From positions 1 through 61,929 of the forward strand of contig JAAVDD010000041.1 of the NCBI GenBank assembly GCA_014801985.1: 61,929 nucleotides of DNA, read 5' to 3'. A program made the position numbers and the translations under genes. Positions 43,007 to 52,389 of the stretch are shown here, piece after piece. Origin of the DNA: Bacteroides sp. (GTDB lineage Bacteria; Bacteroidota; Bacteroidia; Bacteroidales; Muribaculaceae). The notes under the pieces were generated by a model. That model ran no database searches. It was not told the origin of the DNA and saw only the letters and a list, made by a program, of their open reading frames with translations. Position 1 is the stretch's first letter, and every line of letters begins with the position of its first letter.

Positions 43007-46000
43007 TTATCGGATAAAAGATTTGAGTTCGTCCTCACTGAATCCTCTTCTCATGGCATAATCCTTTCGGGCCTCTTCGGATAGAGTGCCAACCTCAAAA
43101 TAGCGGGCTGAAGGATTAGGGATAATAAGCCCGGTGGTCGTGGCGGAAGGGGCGAGGGCACCGTGTTCAGTCACCAGGATTCCAAGAGATGAATAATTCA
43201 TTATTTCGTCAAGCAGGAATACCAAAGATTGATCAGGTAGAGAGGAGTAACCGATTGCAGGTCGTATTCCAATATTGTCAGAGATCCCCCATATTTCACG
43301 TAATACGTAATGATGAGTCCATTCTGTGGCAGCTTCTGCAAGGCGGTGGGAGAGGGATTGAAGTAAGAGGGAGCGGTATTCGTCAGTGTTCTTAAGAGAC
43401 TCTATTTCCTCCGGAATGCCACTTCCTGCTAATGTAACGGCAAATAATCCGATATGATCATTTTCGGAATATATAAAATCACTCATGGCAAGGGTGTTGC
43501 CGGTCACAGGATTGGGAGCCTGCGCCCTTAATGTAGGCAGAATGATTTCGTTCCCAATTATGATATTATCCTCTTTTGAGTAAGCTTCCGTCACAATCAC
43601 CTTGGCGTGTATATCGCAATTCAATGATTCCAACATCTCTTTTGCCTCGTCGAGGAGCTTATGCGATTCACAGCCGCATTCACAATCCTTCTCATGAGGC
43701 TTTTTTGAGGCATCTGCCGGGTTAAGATTCCATTCCGAGAGGAAGGCTCGCCAATTGATCATAGGTATAACCTCCTTTATCGGTATTTCAAGATTAAACT
43801 CCCCCTTCCTTTTAGGTTGAGGAGAGGGGCTATCAACCTTCGCGGCTCTCTCTTTTGCTTCAGAGAGCGAGAGAGGGGTTGCAGTTTGTTTATAGTAGTC
43901 CTCTCTAATCTTTTCCTGGCGTTTCTTTAGAGCTTCTGTAAGAATCGGTGTATTCTCAGATGTGTAATCCTTTACGGCCGGAGGAAGGGAGGCTGCATCA
44001 TGGGTATGAATGACGGCCCCGGAATATAAGGGAGCAATCTTTACGGCAGTATGTAGTTCGGAAGTAGTGGCCCCACCAATAAAAAGTGGAATCTTTAACC
44101 CTTTTTTCTCCATGAACTCTGCCACCACGCCCATTTCATGGAGGGAAGGGGTGATCAGCCCACTTAGTCCGATTGCCGCAGCATTTTTTAAAATAGCAGT
44201 TTCAATGATTTTATCCGGTTCAACCATAACTCCAAGATCCAACACATCGAAACCACCGCAGCGAAGTACAACTCCTACAATATTTTTTCCAATGTCATGC
44301 ACATCTCCTTTCACTGTGGCAAGTACTACCAACTGACGAGTAGCTGAAGATTGGGAATTGGATTCGTTCTGACTTTCAATAAGAGGAGTTAGAATATCAA
44401 CCCCTTTTTTCATTACAGATGCACTTCTAACAACTTGAGGAAGGAACATATCGCCTCGACCGAAACGTTCTCCGACTCGGTTCATTCCCTCCATCAAAGC
44501 CTTCTCTACAACCTCAAATGCTGAGCCGCCACATTCCTTCAGAGCTGCTTCGAGAGCTACTTCGAGAGTAGAAGAGTCGCCTTCAATAAGGAGACGAACC
44601 ACTTGTTCGCAGGCAGATATTTTAGAAGAGGTTACATTGGTTTTAGTTTCCTTTTTATCAGGTTTGGATGCTTTCTTCGCTGCTTTTTCAATATCAAGTT
44701 GCTTTTTCAGCTCCATTGCATATTTCACAAGTGCCTCTGTCGCGTCCGGTCGACGAGCTAAGATTACATCTTGCACAAGCTTGCGTAATTCGTCATCTAT
44801 CCATTCGGTTGTCAGGGGTGTCGAAGGATTTATTATAGCCATATCCATCCCTTTTGAGATGTTTTCTTCAAGAAAGGAGGCGTGCATGGCTTTTCTCACA
44901 GGATCTATACCACGGAAAGAGAAGGAAAGATTGCTGACTCCTCCGCTCACTTTTGCACCCGGAAGATTATTTTTTATCCATTCAGTGGTGCGAATGAAAT
45001 CAATGGCATAGTTGTTGTGAGCTTCTATGCCGGTTGCAATGGCAAGCACATTAGGATCGAAAATAATATTTTCAGCTTTAATTCCAGCCTCCTTGGTCAA
45101 TATATTATATGCACGCTTGCAAATCTCTATACGACGCTCGAATGTATCGGCCTGCCCATTTTCATCGAATGCCATGACAACCACAGCACAGCCAAGCCGA
45201 TTGATTTCCTTGGCTCTTTCGGTGAATTCTTTCTCTCCGTTTTTTAAAGAAATGGAGTTTACTATCCCCTTAAGTGGTAGAAGTCGAAGAGCCTTGGAGA
45301 TAACGTTGAAATCAGAGGAGTCTATCATGATAGGCACAGAGGATGTACGTGGGTCGGAAGAGAGACGAGAGATGAAAGCTGTCATGCATTCCTCTGCGTT
45401 TAACATTGCGTCATCCATGTTGACATCAATAACTCCGGCTCCTTTATCCACTTGTCCGGCAGCAATGTCAAGACATTCCCTCCAGTTCTTTTCCGAGACA
45501 AGACGGAGGAATTTCCTTGATCCGGCTACATTGCATCGTTCACCGACCTTGATAAAATCAATCTGCTGTCGTTGATCTGAATCAAAAGGGATTCGTGGTG
45601 TGTAATCTTTTACTTCTTGTGCAATCAAACGTATGTGTTCAGGAGTGGTGCCACAGCATCCCCCGATTATATTTGCATAATTTCCCTTTAGAATTTCCCT
45701 GATTTCATGGAGCATTGTCTCCGGAGTGTCGATGTATTGACCTAATGCATCGGGTAGACCTGCATTGGGGTGGATAGAGACGAAACGATCGGTTAGAGAA
45801 GAGAGCTGTTTTAAGTGAGGCAAAAGCGCAGCAGCTCCAAATCCACAGTTCAGACCGAAAGATAGGGGATTTGCATGATTTAAAGCTGTTACAAACTCTT
45901 CAAGAGTCTGACCGGAAAGTAACCTGCCATTCTCAGCCAAAGTAGCCGAAATCATGATTGGGACTCTCTTTTGAGTTTTTTCAAAAGCCTTAAATATACC

Positions 46001-46570
46001 ATAAACAGCTGCCTTTGCGTTCAATGTGTCGAAAGCAGTCTCAAGAAGTAATAAATCAACTCCTCCATCGATTAAAGATGCAGCTTGTTCTTCATAGGCG
46101 TGAGCCATACGGTTAAAATCATCTGCTGGATTGGTTGAATCCTGCATTGAAATAGATAAAGACACTCCGGTAGGTCCCATACTCCCGGCCACGAAAGGAC
46201 GCTTTTCTTCAGTAATCTTATTTGTATAAGTGAAATCATCGACGGCCTGGCGTGCAAGTCGTGCGCCATTTACGCATATTTCCGATACCAAATCAGACAA
46301 ATGGTATTCCGATAAGGAAAGGGCATTCGCATTGAATGTGTTCGTGGAGATAATATCTGCACCGGCTTCGAGATATTGTCTGTGAATATCCTCTATCAGA
46401 TCTGGCCGGGAGAGACAAAGAAGGTCGTTACAACCTTTAAGAGCACCGGAATGTCCGTTGAGAAAGTCAGGACGGAAGTCAGCTTCTGTGAGGCCGGCCC
46501 GCATAATCATGGTGCCCATGGCTCCATCGAGGACTAATATCTCCTTTGTGAGACGGGATTCTATAGACAT
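43007..46570 (-). CDS. metH: Cobalamin-dependent methionine synthase
   Basis: 1187-aa enzyme moving the methyl group from methyl-THF to homocysteine. Domain order: homocysteine-binding (about 1-320, zinc Cys in FGLNCGFG and IGGCCGTTPEH); pterin-binding (about 330-600, INVNMDDAMLNAEE); cobalamin cap and B12 domain (about 650-890, base-off motif DVHDIGKNIV); and the activation domain for reductive methylation with SAM (about 945-1187, PAIGYSSLPDQ). A Cys-rich insert (KDCECGCESHK) lies near the activation-domain start. It follows metF by one base and is probably cotranscribed. Complete. Requires vitamin B12, typical for gut Bacteroidales. No B12 riboswitch is seen. Confidence 0.96.
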   Translation of the reverse strand: MSIESRLTKEILVLDGAMGTMIMRAGLTEADFRPDFLNGHSGALKGCNDLLCLSRPDLIEDIHRQYLEAGADIISTNTFNANALSLSEYHLSDLVSEICVNGARLARQAVDDFTYTNKITEEKRPFVAGSMGPTGVSLSISMQDSTNPADDFNRMAHAYEEQAASLIDGGVDLLLLETAFDTLNAKAAVYGIFKAFEKTQKRVPIMISATLAENGRLLSGQTLEEFVTALNHANPLSFGLNCGFGAAALLPHLKQLSSLTDRFVSIHPNAGLPDALGQYIDTPETMLHEIREILKGNYANIIGGCCGTTPEHIRLIAQEVKDYTPRIPFDSDQRQQIDFIKVGERCNVAGSRKFLRLVSEKNWRECLDIAAGQVDKGAGVIDVNMDDAMLNAEECMTAFISRLSSDPRTSSVPIMIDSSDFNVISKALRLLPLKGIVNSISLKNGEKEFTERAKEINRLGCAVVVMAFDENGQADTFERRIEICKRAYNILTKEAGIKAENIIFDPNVLAIATGIEAHNNYAIDFIRTTEWIKNNLPGAKVSGGVSNLSFSFRGIDPVRKAMHASFLEENISKGMDMAIINPSTPLTTEWIDDELRKLVQDVILARRPDATEALVKYAMELKKQLDIEKAAKKASKPDKKETKTNVTSSKISACEQVVRLLIEGDSSTLEVALEAALKECGGSAFEVVEKALMEGMNRVGERFGRGDMFLPQVVRSASVMKKGVDILTPLIESQNESNSQSSATRQLVVLATVKGDVHDIGKNIVGVVLRCGGFDVLDLGVMVEPDKIIETAILKNAAAIGLSGLITPSLHEMGVVAEFMEKKGLKIPLFIGGATTSELHTAVKIAPLYSGAVIHTHDAASLPPAVKDYTSENTPILTEALKKRQEKIREDYYKQTATPLSLSEAKERAAKVDSPSPQPKRKGEFNLEIPIKEVIPMINWRAFLSEWNLNPADASKKPHEKDCECGCESHKLLDEAKEMLESLNCDIHAKVIVTEAYSKEDNIIIGNEIILPTLRAQAPNPVTGNTLAMSDFIYSENDHIGLFAVTLAGSGIPEEIESLKNTDEYRSLLLQSLSHRLAEAATEWTHHYVLREIWGISDNIGIRPAIGYSSLPDQSLVFLLDEIMNYSSLGILVTEHGALAPSATTTGLIIPNPSARYFEVGTLSEEARKDYAMRRGFSEDELKSFIR

Positions 46571-46571
46571 A

Positions 46572-47528
46572 TCAGTAAATGGATTTTGCTACCTTACAAA
46601 CGCTGTCGGAGGCATAGTGAGTATAAAAATGAATTCCGGGAACCCCCTTTTCTATGAGCTCTCTACATTGGCTTATGCACCATTCTACACCACATTCAGC
46701 CGCTTCGCCATCAGTGGTGCATTTCATAAGCTCTTTTGAGAAAGTTTCCGGAATGTCAATATGAAACACACGCGGAAGGACCGTCATCTGATGAGCCTTT
46801 GTGATGGGCTTAATACCTGGGATAATGGGAACATTGATTCCAATTGCCCTGCAACGATTGACATATTCAAAATATTTGTCGTTATCGAAGAACATCTGGC
46901 TAACAAGATATTTTGCACCATTATCGACCTTCATTTTGGCATATTCAAGATCAAATTCAAGATTGGGGGCTTCTTCATGCTTTTCAGGATAACAGGCCAT
47001 TCCATAGGAAAATGGGGTATCTATACCCTCAATTGAAGAGCCATCTATACCGATACCCGCATTGAAATCATTTACTTGCTTTTGAAGATCTGTAGCAAAC
47101 TGATGATATTTCTCCGGATCCTGTTTCTGAGTATCAAGTGACTTTGAATCCCCCCTGAGCAGAAGAAGATTTGTAATGCCAAGGAAGTTAAGGTCGAGCA
47201 GGGCATATTCAGTCTCATCTTTTGAGAAGCCTTTGCAGATAATATGTGGGACAGCAGGAATGCCATATTTATTCTGAATTGCGGAGGCGATTGCTACTGT
47301 GCCCGGCCGACGGCGGATTGTAGTTCGCCTATGACTGCCATCCGGTTGTGGAACATAGATAGCCTCACTATGGTGGGAGGTTATATTGATATAAGAGGGA
47401 TCAAATTCCATCAATTTATCAATGATGGAATAAACCCTGTATACGCTGTTTCCTTTCAAGGGAGGTAGAATCTCAAAGGAGAAAAGAGGGGAGGAAGCGG
47501 CATTGATTTTATCTGCAATAGCTGTCAT
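46572..47528 (-). CDS. metF: Methylenetetrahydrofolate reductase
   Basis: 318-aa flavoprotein making 5-methyl-THF from 5,10-methylene-THF, the methyl donor for MetH next door. The start at MTAIADKINAASSP (47528) is chosen because the family fold begins there with FSFEILPPLKG. Landmarks: the early Glu in FEILPP, ITSHHSEA, HIICKGFSKDE, NLLLLRGD and a C-terminal HFYTHY. One base separates it from metH, so the two are a coupled methionine-cycle unit. A strong GC hairpin lies upstream. Confidence 0.95.
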   Translation of the reverse strand: MTAIADKINAASSPLFSFEILPPLKGNSVYRVYSIIDKLMEFDPSYINITSHHSEAIYVPQPDGSHRRTTIRRRPGTVAIASAIQNKYGIPAVPHIICKGFSKDETEYALLDLNFLGITNLLLLRGDSKSLDTQKQDPEKYHQFATDLQKQVNDFNAGIGIDGSSIEGIDTPFSYGMACYPEKHEEAPNLEFDLEYAKMKVDNGAKYLVSQMFFDNDKYFEYVNRCRAIGINVPIIPGIKPITKAHQMTVLPRVFHIDIPETFSKELMKCTTDGEAAECGVEWCISQCRELIEKGVPGIHFYTHYASDSVCKVAKSIY

Positions 47529-47556
47529 AGACCAAAATCTAATATGTGTGGAAATT

Positions 47557-47590
47557 CCCCGGCCCCACTGAAAAATCAAGGGAGCCGGGG
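47557..47590. other. GC-rich hairpin between glnS and metF
   Basis: Arms CCCCGGC (47557-47563) and GCCGGGG (47584-47590) with additional C/G pairs inside. There is no T tail, so it is either a weak terminator for glnS or a leader structure for metF. It does not match any SAM riboswitch class I can recognise. Confidence 0.4.
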
Positions 47591-47615
47591 AGGGGTATAT
47601 ATATAAAAGGGTAAA

Positions 47616-49319
47616 TTATTTCTTCATTTCCTTGGCCCAAGTATCCTTGAGACCAATGGTCTTATTGAATACAGGATGGTCAGGAGTGGAGTCAGGATCG
47701 ACTACATAGTATCCAAGACGTACGAACTGATAATTATCGCCAGCCTTGATTCTTTCTGCCAACCAGGGTTCGATCTTTACATTTTCTTTGATCTTCAGAG
47801 AATCCGGATTGAGGAGATCACGGAAATCACCCTCCTCTGCCGATGGATTCTCCACTGCGAATAGACGATCATAGTCGCGGATTTCAGCGTCGACAGCAGT
47901 TGGAACAGAAACCCAGTGTAAAGTTCCCTTCACCTTTCTGTCAGCACCGGGGAGGCCACTACGTGTCTCAGGATCGTAAGTAGCATATATTTCTTCGATT
48001 TCACCGTTCTCATTCTTCTTTACGCCAGTGCACTTAACAATATAAGCACCCTTTAAGCGTACCTCCTTGTCGGGAGACATACGGAAGAATTTCTTGGGAG
48101 GATTCTCCATGAAATCCTCGCGTTCAATCCAGAGTTCACGTGAGAATGGGATTTCATGCTGTCCTTCTGCAAGATTTTCCGGATTATTATCCATCATCAT
48201 CATTTCCGTCTTATCCTCAGGATAATTTGTGATGATAAGTTTGACCGGATTCTGAACCACGCTTACACGTGTGGCTGTCTTGTTGAGGTCTTCACGCACT
48301 GAATGCTCAAGGAGCTCGATGTGATTGAGTGCCTCATATTTTGTATAGCCGATCTTATTGATGAATTCTCGGATTGAAGAGGGAGTATAGCCGCGGCGGC
48401 GAAGCCCACGAAGTGTCGGCATCCTGGGATCATCCCAACCGTTGACAAGGCCTTCCTTCACAAGCTGCAGAAGTTTGCGCTTTGACATCACTGTATAAGT
48501 GAGGTTCAATCGATTGAATTCAATCTGTCGGGGACAATAGGATTCATCGGCAAGCTCCTTAACGAAGTAATCGTAAAGGGGGCGGTGAGGAACGAATTCA
48601 AGGGTACAGATTGAATGGGTCACTCCTTCGAAATAATCACTCTGTCCGTGGGCAAAATCATACATAGGATATACCTTCCACTCTTCACCGGTACGCCAAT
48701 GCGGAGTTTTGATGATTCGATACATTATAGGATCGCGGAAGTGCATATTGTCGGATGCCATATCAATTTTGGCACGAAGCACCATGGATCCTTCCTCGAA
48801 TTCACCTTTGTTCATACGATAGAAGAGATCAAGGTTCTCTTCAACCGGACGATCACGGAAGGGTGAATTTTCACCCGGACGGGTAGGAGTACCCTTCTGT
48901 CGGGCAATTTCCTCTGAAGACTGCTCGTCAACATAGGCTTTTCCCTCCTTAATGAGTCGAACAGCAAGGTCGAACAGCTGAGGAAAGTAGTCGCTCGCAT
49001 AATAAAGACGGTCGCCCCAGTCGAAACCGAGCCAATGAATATCTTCTTTAATAGCCTCTACATATTCGGTGTCTTCCTTTTGTGGGTTGGTATCGTCGAA
49101 ACGAAGGTTGCATGTGCCACCGAATTTTTCAGCAGCGCCGAAATCCATAATGAATGCTTTGGCGTGTCCTATATGGAGATAGCCGTTGGGTTCGGGTGGA
49201 AAGCGAGTATTGAGACGCCCTCCGTTTTTGCCGGCAGCGAGGTCGTTTTTAATCTCTTGCTCCACAAAGTTCAAACCGTTTTCATTAACGGCTGCTTCTT
49301 CTTTTATTGTTTCAGTCAT
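47616..49319 (-). CDS. glnS: Glutaminyl-tRNA synthetase
   Basis: 567-aa class I synthetase. The start at MTETIKEE (49319) is chosen since a -7 box sits at 49365-49372 and the family begins with GKNGGRLNTRFPPEPNGYLHIGHAKA. The HIGH motif is HIGHAK and the KMSKS counterpart is VMSKRK. The C-terminal anticodon-binding beta-barrels (about 340-560) are present. A direct Gln-charging enzyme in place of GatCAB is normal in Bacteroides relatives. The metF-metH pair follows on the same strand with an 87-bp gap. Confidence 0.95.
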   Translation of the reverse strand: MTETIKEEAAVNENGLNFVEQEIKNDLAAGKNGGRLNTRFPPEPNGYLHIGHAKAFIMDFGAAEKFGGTCNLRFDDTNPQKEDTEYVEAIKEDIHWLGFDWGDRLYYASDYFPQLFDLAVRLIKEGKAYVDEQSSEEIARQKGTPTRPGENSPFRDRPVEENLDLFYRMNKGEFEEGSMVLRAKIDMASDNMHFRDPIMYRIIKTPHWRTGEEWKVYPMYDFAHGQSDYFEGVTHSICTLEFVPHRPLYDYFVKELADESYCPRQIEFNRLNLTYTVMSKRKLLQLVKEGLVNGWDDPRMPTLRGLRRRGYTPSSIREFINKIGYTKYEALNHIELLEHSVREDLNKTATRVSVVQNPVKLIITNYPEDKTEMMMMDNNPENLAEGQHEIPFSRELWIEREDFMENPPKKFFRMSPDKEVRLKGAYIVKCTGVKKNENGEIEEIYATYDPETRSGLPGADRKVKGTLHWVSVPTAVDAEIRDYDRLFAVENPSAEEGDFRDLLNPDSLKIKENVKIEPWLAERIKAGDNYQFVRLGYYVVDPDSTPDHPVFNKTIGLKDTWAKEMKK

Positions 49320-49364
49320 CGATTCGAAGTTAGGGGGATGGAGAGGTGTCCCTATGTTAAAGCG

Positions 49365-49372
49365 CAAAATTA
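49365..49372 (-). promoter_or_regulatory. -7 box (TAATTTTG) for glnS
   Basis: Minus-strand TAATTTTG, 45 bp upstream of the chosen glnS start. It would also exclude the longer 49367 frame. Confidence 0.5.
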
Positions 49373-49425
49373 CAAAAAAAATATGAATTATGAAAAGGAT
49401 TGAGGAGATATGAACTAATAGAATT

Positions 49426-49456
49426 AAAAAAAGGACTCCTTAACATGGGAGTCCTT
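49426..49456 (-). terminator. Terminator of the 54-aa ORF
   Basis: 9-bp perfect stem AAGGACTCC / GGAGTCCTT with an 8-nt loop, followed on the minus strand by a run of seven T. It lies 57 bp after the small ORF stop. Confidence 0.85.
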
Positions 49457-49512
49457 AAAAGTCTCTTTTTGATAATTAAGAGTTTTTCAAAATGCTCTGA
49501 GAAGTTAAGGTA

Positions 49513-49677
49513 TCAGTTGACTGAAAATTGATTGAAGTGTGTACCATTAAGCATCACTCGCGTTCTTGCAAACTGACGGATGAAATTAAGAGTTGAAGTC
49601 TTGGGGGATCTCGTAATTTTCAACTTAACATCAGAGTCGGAAAATTGTTTTGAGGAATCTTGACTCATAGGCAGCAT
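49513..49677 (-). CDS. Small basic protein (54 aa), hypothetical, own transcription unit
   Basis: ATG at 49675-49677 (or MSQ at 49666-49668) to TGA at 49513-49515. The product is polar and basic with the stretch DVKLKITRSPKTSTLNFIRQFA; the last part predicts a short amphipathic helix (NFIRQFARTRVM). Short Bacteroidales proteins with a similar 'xxFIRQFAR' segment are familiar to me, but I cannot verify an identity. It is bracketed by the sigma-factor terminator upstream (49742-49774) and a perfect terminator downstream, with no other gene between, so this is the only candidate product of that unit. Confidence 0.55.
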   Translation of the reverse strand: MLPMSQDSSKQFSDSDVKLKITRSPKTSTLNFIRQFARTRVMLNGTHFNQFSVN

Positions 49678-49741
49678 TGTTTTTAAAATGTTACGCTATT
49701 ATAACGCAAGGCAGTGAAGAATTATTATAATTGATGCATAA

Positions 49742-49774
49742 AAAACATCCACACCTGGAAAGTGTGGATGTTTT
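49742..49774 (-). terminator. Terminator of the sigma-factor gene
   Basis: 13-bp perfect stem AAAACATCCACAC / GTGTGGATGTTTT with a 7-nt loop and a T6 run on the minus strand. Confidence 0.9.
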
Positions 49775-49835
49775 AAAACTTACCATTACATCCGGAAACA
49801 CAGCAGAGAGCCGCTAAGCGAGTCTATGAGACGTA

Positions 49836-50426
49836 TCAGAATGTAAGGACTATGTCTTTCTCTTGAGCAATGCGGCGGAGATTGAGAATCGCATATCTCA
49901 TTCTTCCGAGAGCCGTATTGATACTTACGCCGGTTATTTCAGCAATCTCCTTAAAGGAGAGGTTGTTGTAATAACGCATAGTCAGCACTTCGCGCTGAAG
50001 ATCGGGAAGCTCTTGAATCAGGTATTTCACATCCTCTCTTATTTGGTCGGATATGATGACGTCCTCAATAGTCTGTTCGCAAAGTTCCTTGCGATTTAGA
50101 ATATCGATATCCGTAAGGTCAGACGACTGCACATTCTCTGCTTTTTCCTGACGATAAAAGTCGATTATGAGATTATGTGCGATTCTGGAAATCCAAGCAG
50201 GGAATTTGCCATTTTCTGTATATCTTCCTTGACGGATAGTGTTGATAGCCTTTACAAAGGTATCCTGAAATATGTCGTTAGCTACATCTTCATTCTTTAC
50301 TATTCTGAGGATATAGTTGAAGACACGATTCTGATGACGTTTGAGAAGGATATCAAAAGCTGAATTTGAGCCCTCTGCGTAAGCTTTGACCAGTTGTTCG
50401 TCGGTCATGCTTGTGTATTTTGCCAT
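49836..50426 (-). CDS. ECF-type RNA polymerase sigma factor
   Basis: 196-aa sigma-70 family ECF factor. Region 2 is clear (AFDILLKRHQNRVFNYILRIVKNEDVANDIFQDTF in outline, with IFQDTFVKAI) and region 4 has the helix-turn-helix LSFKEIAEITGVSINTALGRMRYA (both contain family-typical residues). No anti-sigma gene is adjacent, so it resembles the widespread Bacteroidetes single-gene SigW/RpoE-like factors rather than FecI/R pairs. It has its own promoter at 50528 and a strong terminator. Confidence 0.93.
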   Translation of the reverse strand: MAKYTSMTDEQLVKAYAEGSNSAFDILLKRHQNRVFNYILRIVKNEDVANDIFQDTFVKAINTIRQGRYTENGKFPAWISRIAHNLIIDFYRQEKAENVQSSDLTDIDILNRKELCEQTIEDVIISDQIREDVKYLIQELPDLQREVLTMRYYNNLSFKEIAEITGVSINTALGRMRYAILNLRRIAQEKDIVLTF

Positions 50427-50527
50427 GTTGATGTTAAGTATTGGTGATGTAGAAATATCTCAATAGGCGTTGGGTTAAGAATAATATTATATTTTTATTG
50501 AATGGGTTAATTTCTCATATCCGGTTG

Positions 50528-50558
50528 CAAAGTTATAACGGAAAATGAGGTTTTGCAA
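50528..50558 (-). promoter_or_regulatory. Promoter for the ECF sigma gene
   Basis: Minus-strand TTG (50556-50558), a 20-nt spacer and TAACTTTG (50528-50535). The leader to the start codon is about 95 nt. Confidence 0.6.
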
Positions 50559-50686
50559 GAGAAAAAGCGAAAAAAAACTAAAATAATTGTTAAATCACAC
50601 AATAAAAGAGCAAAAAAGACGATAAGACGCAATATTTTGTATCTTATAAATTAGTGGAAAGGGATATTGGTGCGGTATTAAGCATA

Positions 50687-50716
50687 AGGGGATGATTTAT
50701 CATTAAATCATCCCCT
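50687..50716 (-). terminator. Terminator of the prmA cluster
   Basis: 13-bp perfect stem AGGGGATGATTTA / TAAATCATCCCCT with a 4-nt loop, 31 bp past the prmA stop. Confidence 0.75.
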
Positions 50717-50746
50717 ATAAAGATAGTATACTTTCGCCCCTTTATA

Positions 50747-51598
50747 TTATGCCTTATCTTTTTCAAGACGAGTGGCTGCCCATTTGGCATCGGAAACAAG
50801 GCGTGATTTCTCAGTCAGTCCATATTTGCATGCAGCTTCAAGTATGAGCGGTATATCCTCTTCATAGAAGCCGCTCAGGAGCATCTCTCCTCCGGGTTTA
50901 AGAGCGGTGGAATATCGGTTTATGTCATTAAGAATAATGTTACGGTTGATATTTGCAAAAAGGAAGTCGGCAGCTGCAAGGTTGTCGAGCGCAGTTGCAT
51001 CGCCATGTATGAATTCAACTTTACAATTATTTAGCACGGAATTGTCTACCGCATTTTCGTATGCAGGCTTATCAATTTCAATGCCTATCACATTTTCAGC
51101 CCCCCTCATTTTTGCAAGGAATGCAAGTATTCCAGTTCCTGTGCCCATATCTATCACTGTCTTTTCTTCAAGAGGCAGAGAAAGAATATGTCTCATCATT
51201 TGCGAGGTGGTGTCATGATGGCCTGTGCCGAATGCCATTTTAGGATCTATGACGATATCATATTTTGCATTAGGCACATCCTTATGAAATGTGGAATGCA
51301 CCACACATAAGTCATCGATTAATATGGGTTTGAAGTAGTTTTTTTCCCATTCTGCATTCCAATCTTCTCCTTGAATGAAGGAGGAGGAGATCGAGATTAC
51401 ACTATCAAAGGGAAAATCATTAAGGGCATCATTCGCCAATTTCTCTCCATCTTCAGAAGCTCGGATATATGCAGTGACTCCCGTTTCATCGGGTTCGAAA
51501 GATTCAAATCCTGCATCTGCAAGGAAAGCCGCTGCAAGATCGGTTGCATCTGTCGAACAAGGAGCAAAGTCTATTCGGACCGCTAAATAATCATTCAT
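50747..51598 (-). CDS. prmA: Ribosomal protein L11 methyltransferase
   Basis: 283-aa SAM-dependent methyltransferase that trimethylates ribosomal protein L11. The N-terminal substrate domain is followed by the methyltransferase core (KTVIDMGTGTGILAFLA motif I, about residues 140-157, then ENVIGIEID). The family-specific segment DPKMAFGTGHHDTT is intact. The start overlaps the preceding gene's stop (ATGA at 51595-51598), so it is coupled to a small-protein cluster. The terminator lies just downstream. Confidence 0.95.
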   Translation of the reverse strand: MNDYLAVRIDFAPCSTDATDLAAAFLADAGFESFEPDETGVTAYIRASEDGEKLANDALNDFPFDSVISISSSFIQGEDWNAEWEKNYFKPILIDDLCVVHSTFHKDVPNAKYDIVIDPKMAFGTGHHDTTSQMMRHILSLPLEEKTVIDMGTGTGILAFLAKMRGAENVIGIEIDKPAYENAVDNSVLNNCKVEFIHGDATALDNLAAADFLFANINRNIILNDINRYSTALKPGGEMLLSGFYEEDIPLILEAACKYGLTEKSRLVSDAKWAATRLEKDKA

Positions 51599-51942
51599 TG
51601 TTTTTTCCCTTTTATGAATTTATATATCTTCTTACCGGAACCGAAGAGAGACATTCCGATCATCGCATAATCAAGATAATTTAGCCCCATGAATAATTTG
51701 GATGCAATTGTCCCCATTCGGAAGAACTTATCGCTACTGGAGGAGGAATCATTTCCGAAAAGTTTACGATGCTTTACCTTCTCTACTTTATGGAGCACTT
51801 TTGATTTGCAAAATTCCTTCTGGAGCGCCACTAAGGCTCTTTGATAGCGAAGTTCCTCAATGGTGTACCCTTTGAAGTGCTTAGGCTTCTCGATGGCTTC
51901 CTTGGATTTATCAGAGGCGTTTTTAATATCCTTGTCGTTCAT
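51595..51942 (-). CDS. Conserved hypothetical basic protein (115 aa)
   Basis: 115-aa protein with many Lys residues. The N-terminal 70 residues are charged (KEAIEKPKHFKGYTIEELRY), a short Ser run (SSSSSDKF) follows, and the C-terminal part (about 76-115) has one hydrophobic segment (LNYLDYAMIGMSLF) with a basic end. It lies between the holin-like gene (5-bp gap) and prmA (ATGA overlap). Role unknown; the context suggests the membrane-associated cluster of holin-like and YtxH proteins. Confidence 0.75.
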   Translation of the reverse strand: MNDKDIKNASDKSKEAIEKPKHFKGYTIEELRYQRALVALQKEFCKSKVLHKVEKVKHRKLFGNDSSSSSDKFFRMGTIASKLFMGLNYLDYAMIGMSLFGSGKKIYKFIKGKKQ

Positions 51943-51947
51943 AGGAA

Positions 51948-52298
51948 TTAGTCTTTAGGAGTGAAGAAAATACGGGTGATGAACTTGGCTATCGGATTCA
52001 GCAAGAGTGGCCGGCGGAGGAGATAAATGAGCACTAACAATACACAGACCACTCCGGCCATTGCACAATAGGCCAATGGAGGAGAAAGAATGAGTTTGAA
52101 AAGTTCAACCCCTGCGAAAGTGAGCATAAGAAGCACAGCAAAGCCAAGTAGAAAGCAGACTGCCCCGATAATGAGGGTGGCCATAAGTAGGGTGAATTTT
52201 TCTGCAACCGTAAATTTGGCATATTCCACCTCAAGCTTCAACCAGCTGGTAGATTGGGAAAAAATATCCCTTATTTCATCAATAAGCTTATCTTTCAT
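51948..52298 (-). CDS. Phage-holin-like (Phage_holin_3_6) membrane protein
   Basis: 116-aa protein. The start at MKDKLIDEIRDIFSQS (52298) is chosen over the longer frame. An amphipathic N-terminal part (LIDEIRDIFSQSTSWLKLEVE) is followed by two membrane helices (LMATLIIGAVCFLLGFAVL and LAYCAMAGVVCVLLVLIYLL) joined by a short loop, as in the 'putative holin superfamily III / phage_holin_3_6' family. In Bacteroidales it is commonly chromosomal and not a prophage gene. It belongs to the run YtxH-YtxH-holin-like-115 aa-prmA. Confidence 0.82.
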   Translation of the reverse strand: MKDKLIDEIRDIFSQSTSWLKLEVEYAKFTVAEKFTLLMATLIIGAVCFLLGFAVLLMLTFAGVELFKLILSPPLAYCAMAGVVCVLLVLIYLLRRPLLLNPIAKFITRIFFTPKD

Positions 52299-52389
52299 GA
52301 TTAAATATGCTAAACGGGCAAAGCGACCAAAAGGCCACATTGCCCGTAGAATTACTTTTACTCACAATGATAGTTGTGAACTGGAATTA

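Noticed and set aside
45027..45575. 182-aa + strand frame opposite metH
   Set aside because: Antisense to the pterin-binding part of metH; no promoter or family features.
47529..47615. SAM or cobalamin riboswitch upstream of metF-metH
   Set aside because: Only one GC hairpin is present; the gap of 87 bp is too short for a B12 riboswitch and no SAM-class core was recognised.
51948..52298. Holin-like gene as evidence of a prophage
   Set aside because: No other phage genes are near; this family is a normal chromosomal protein in Bacteroidales.
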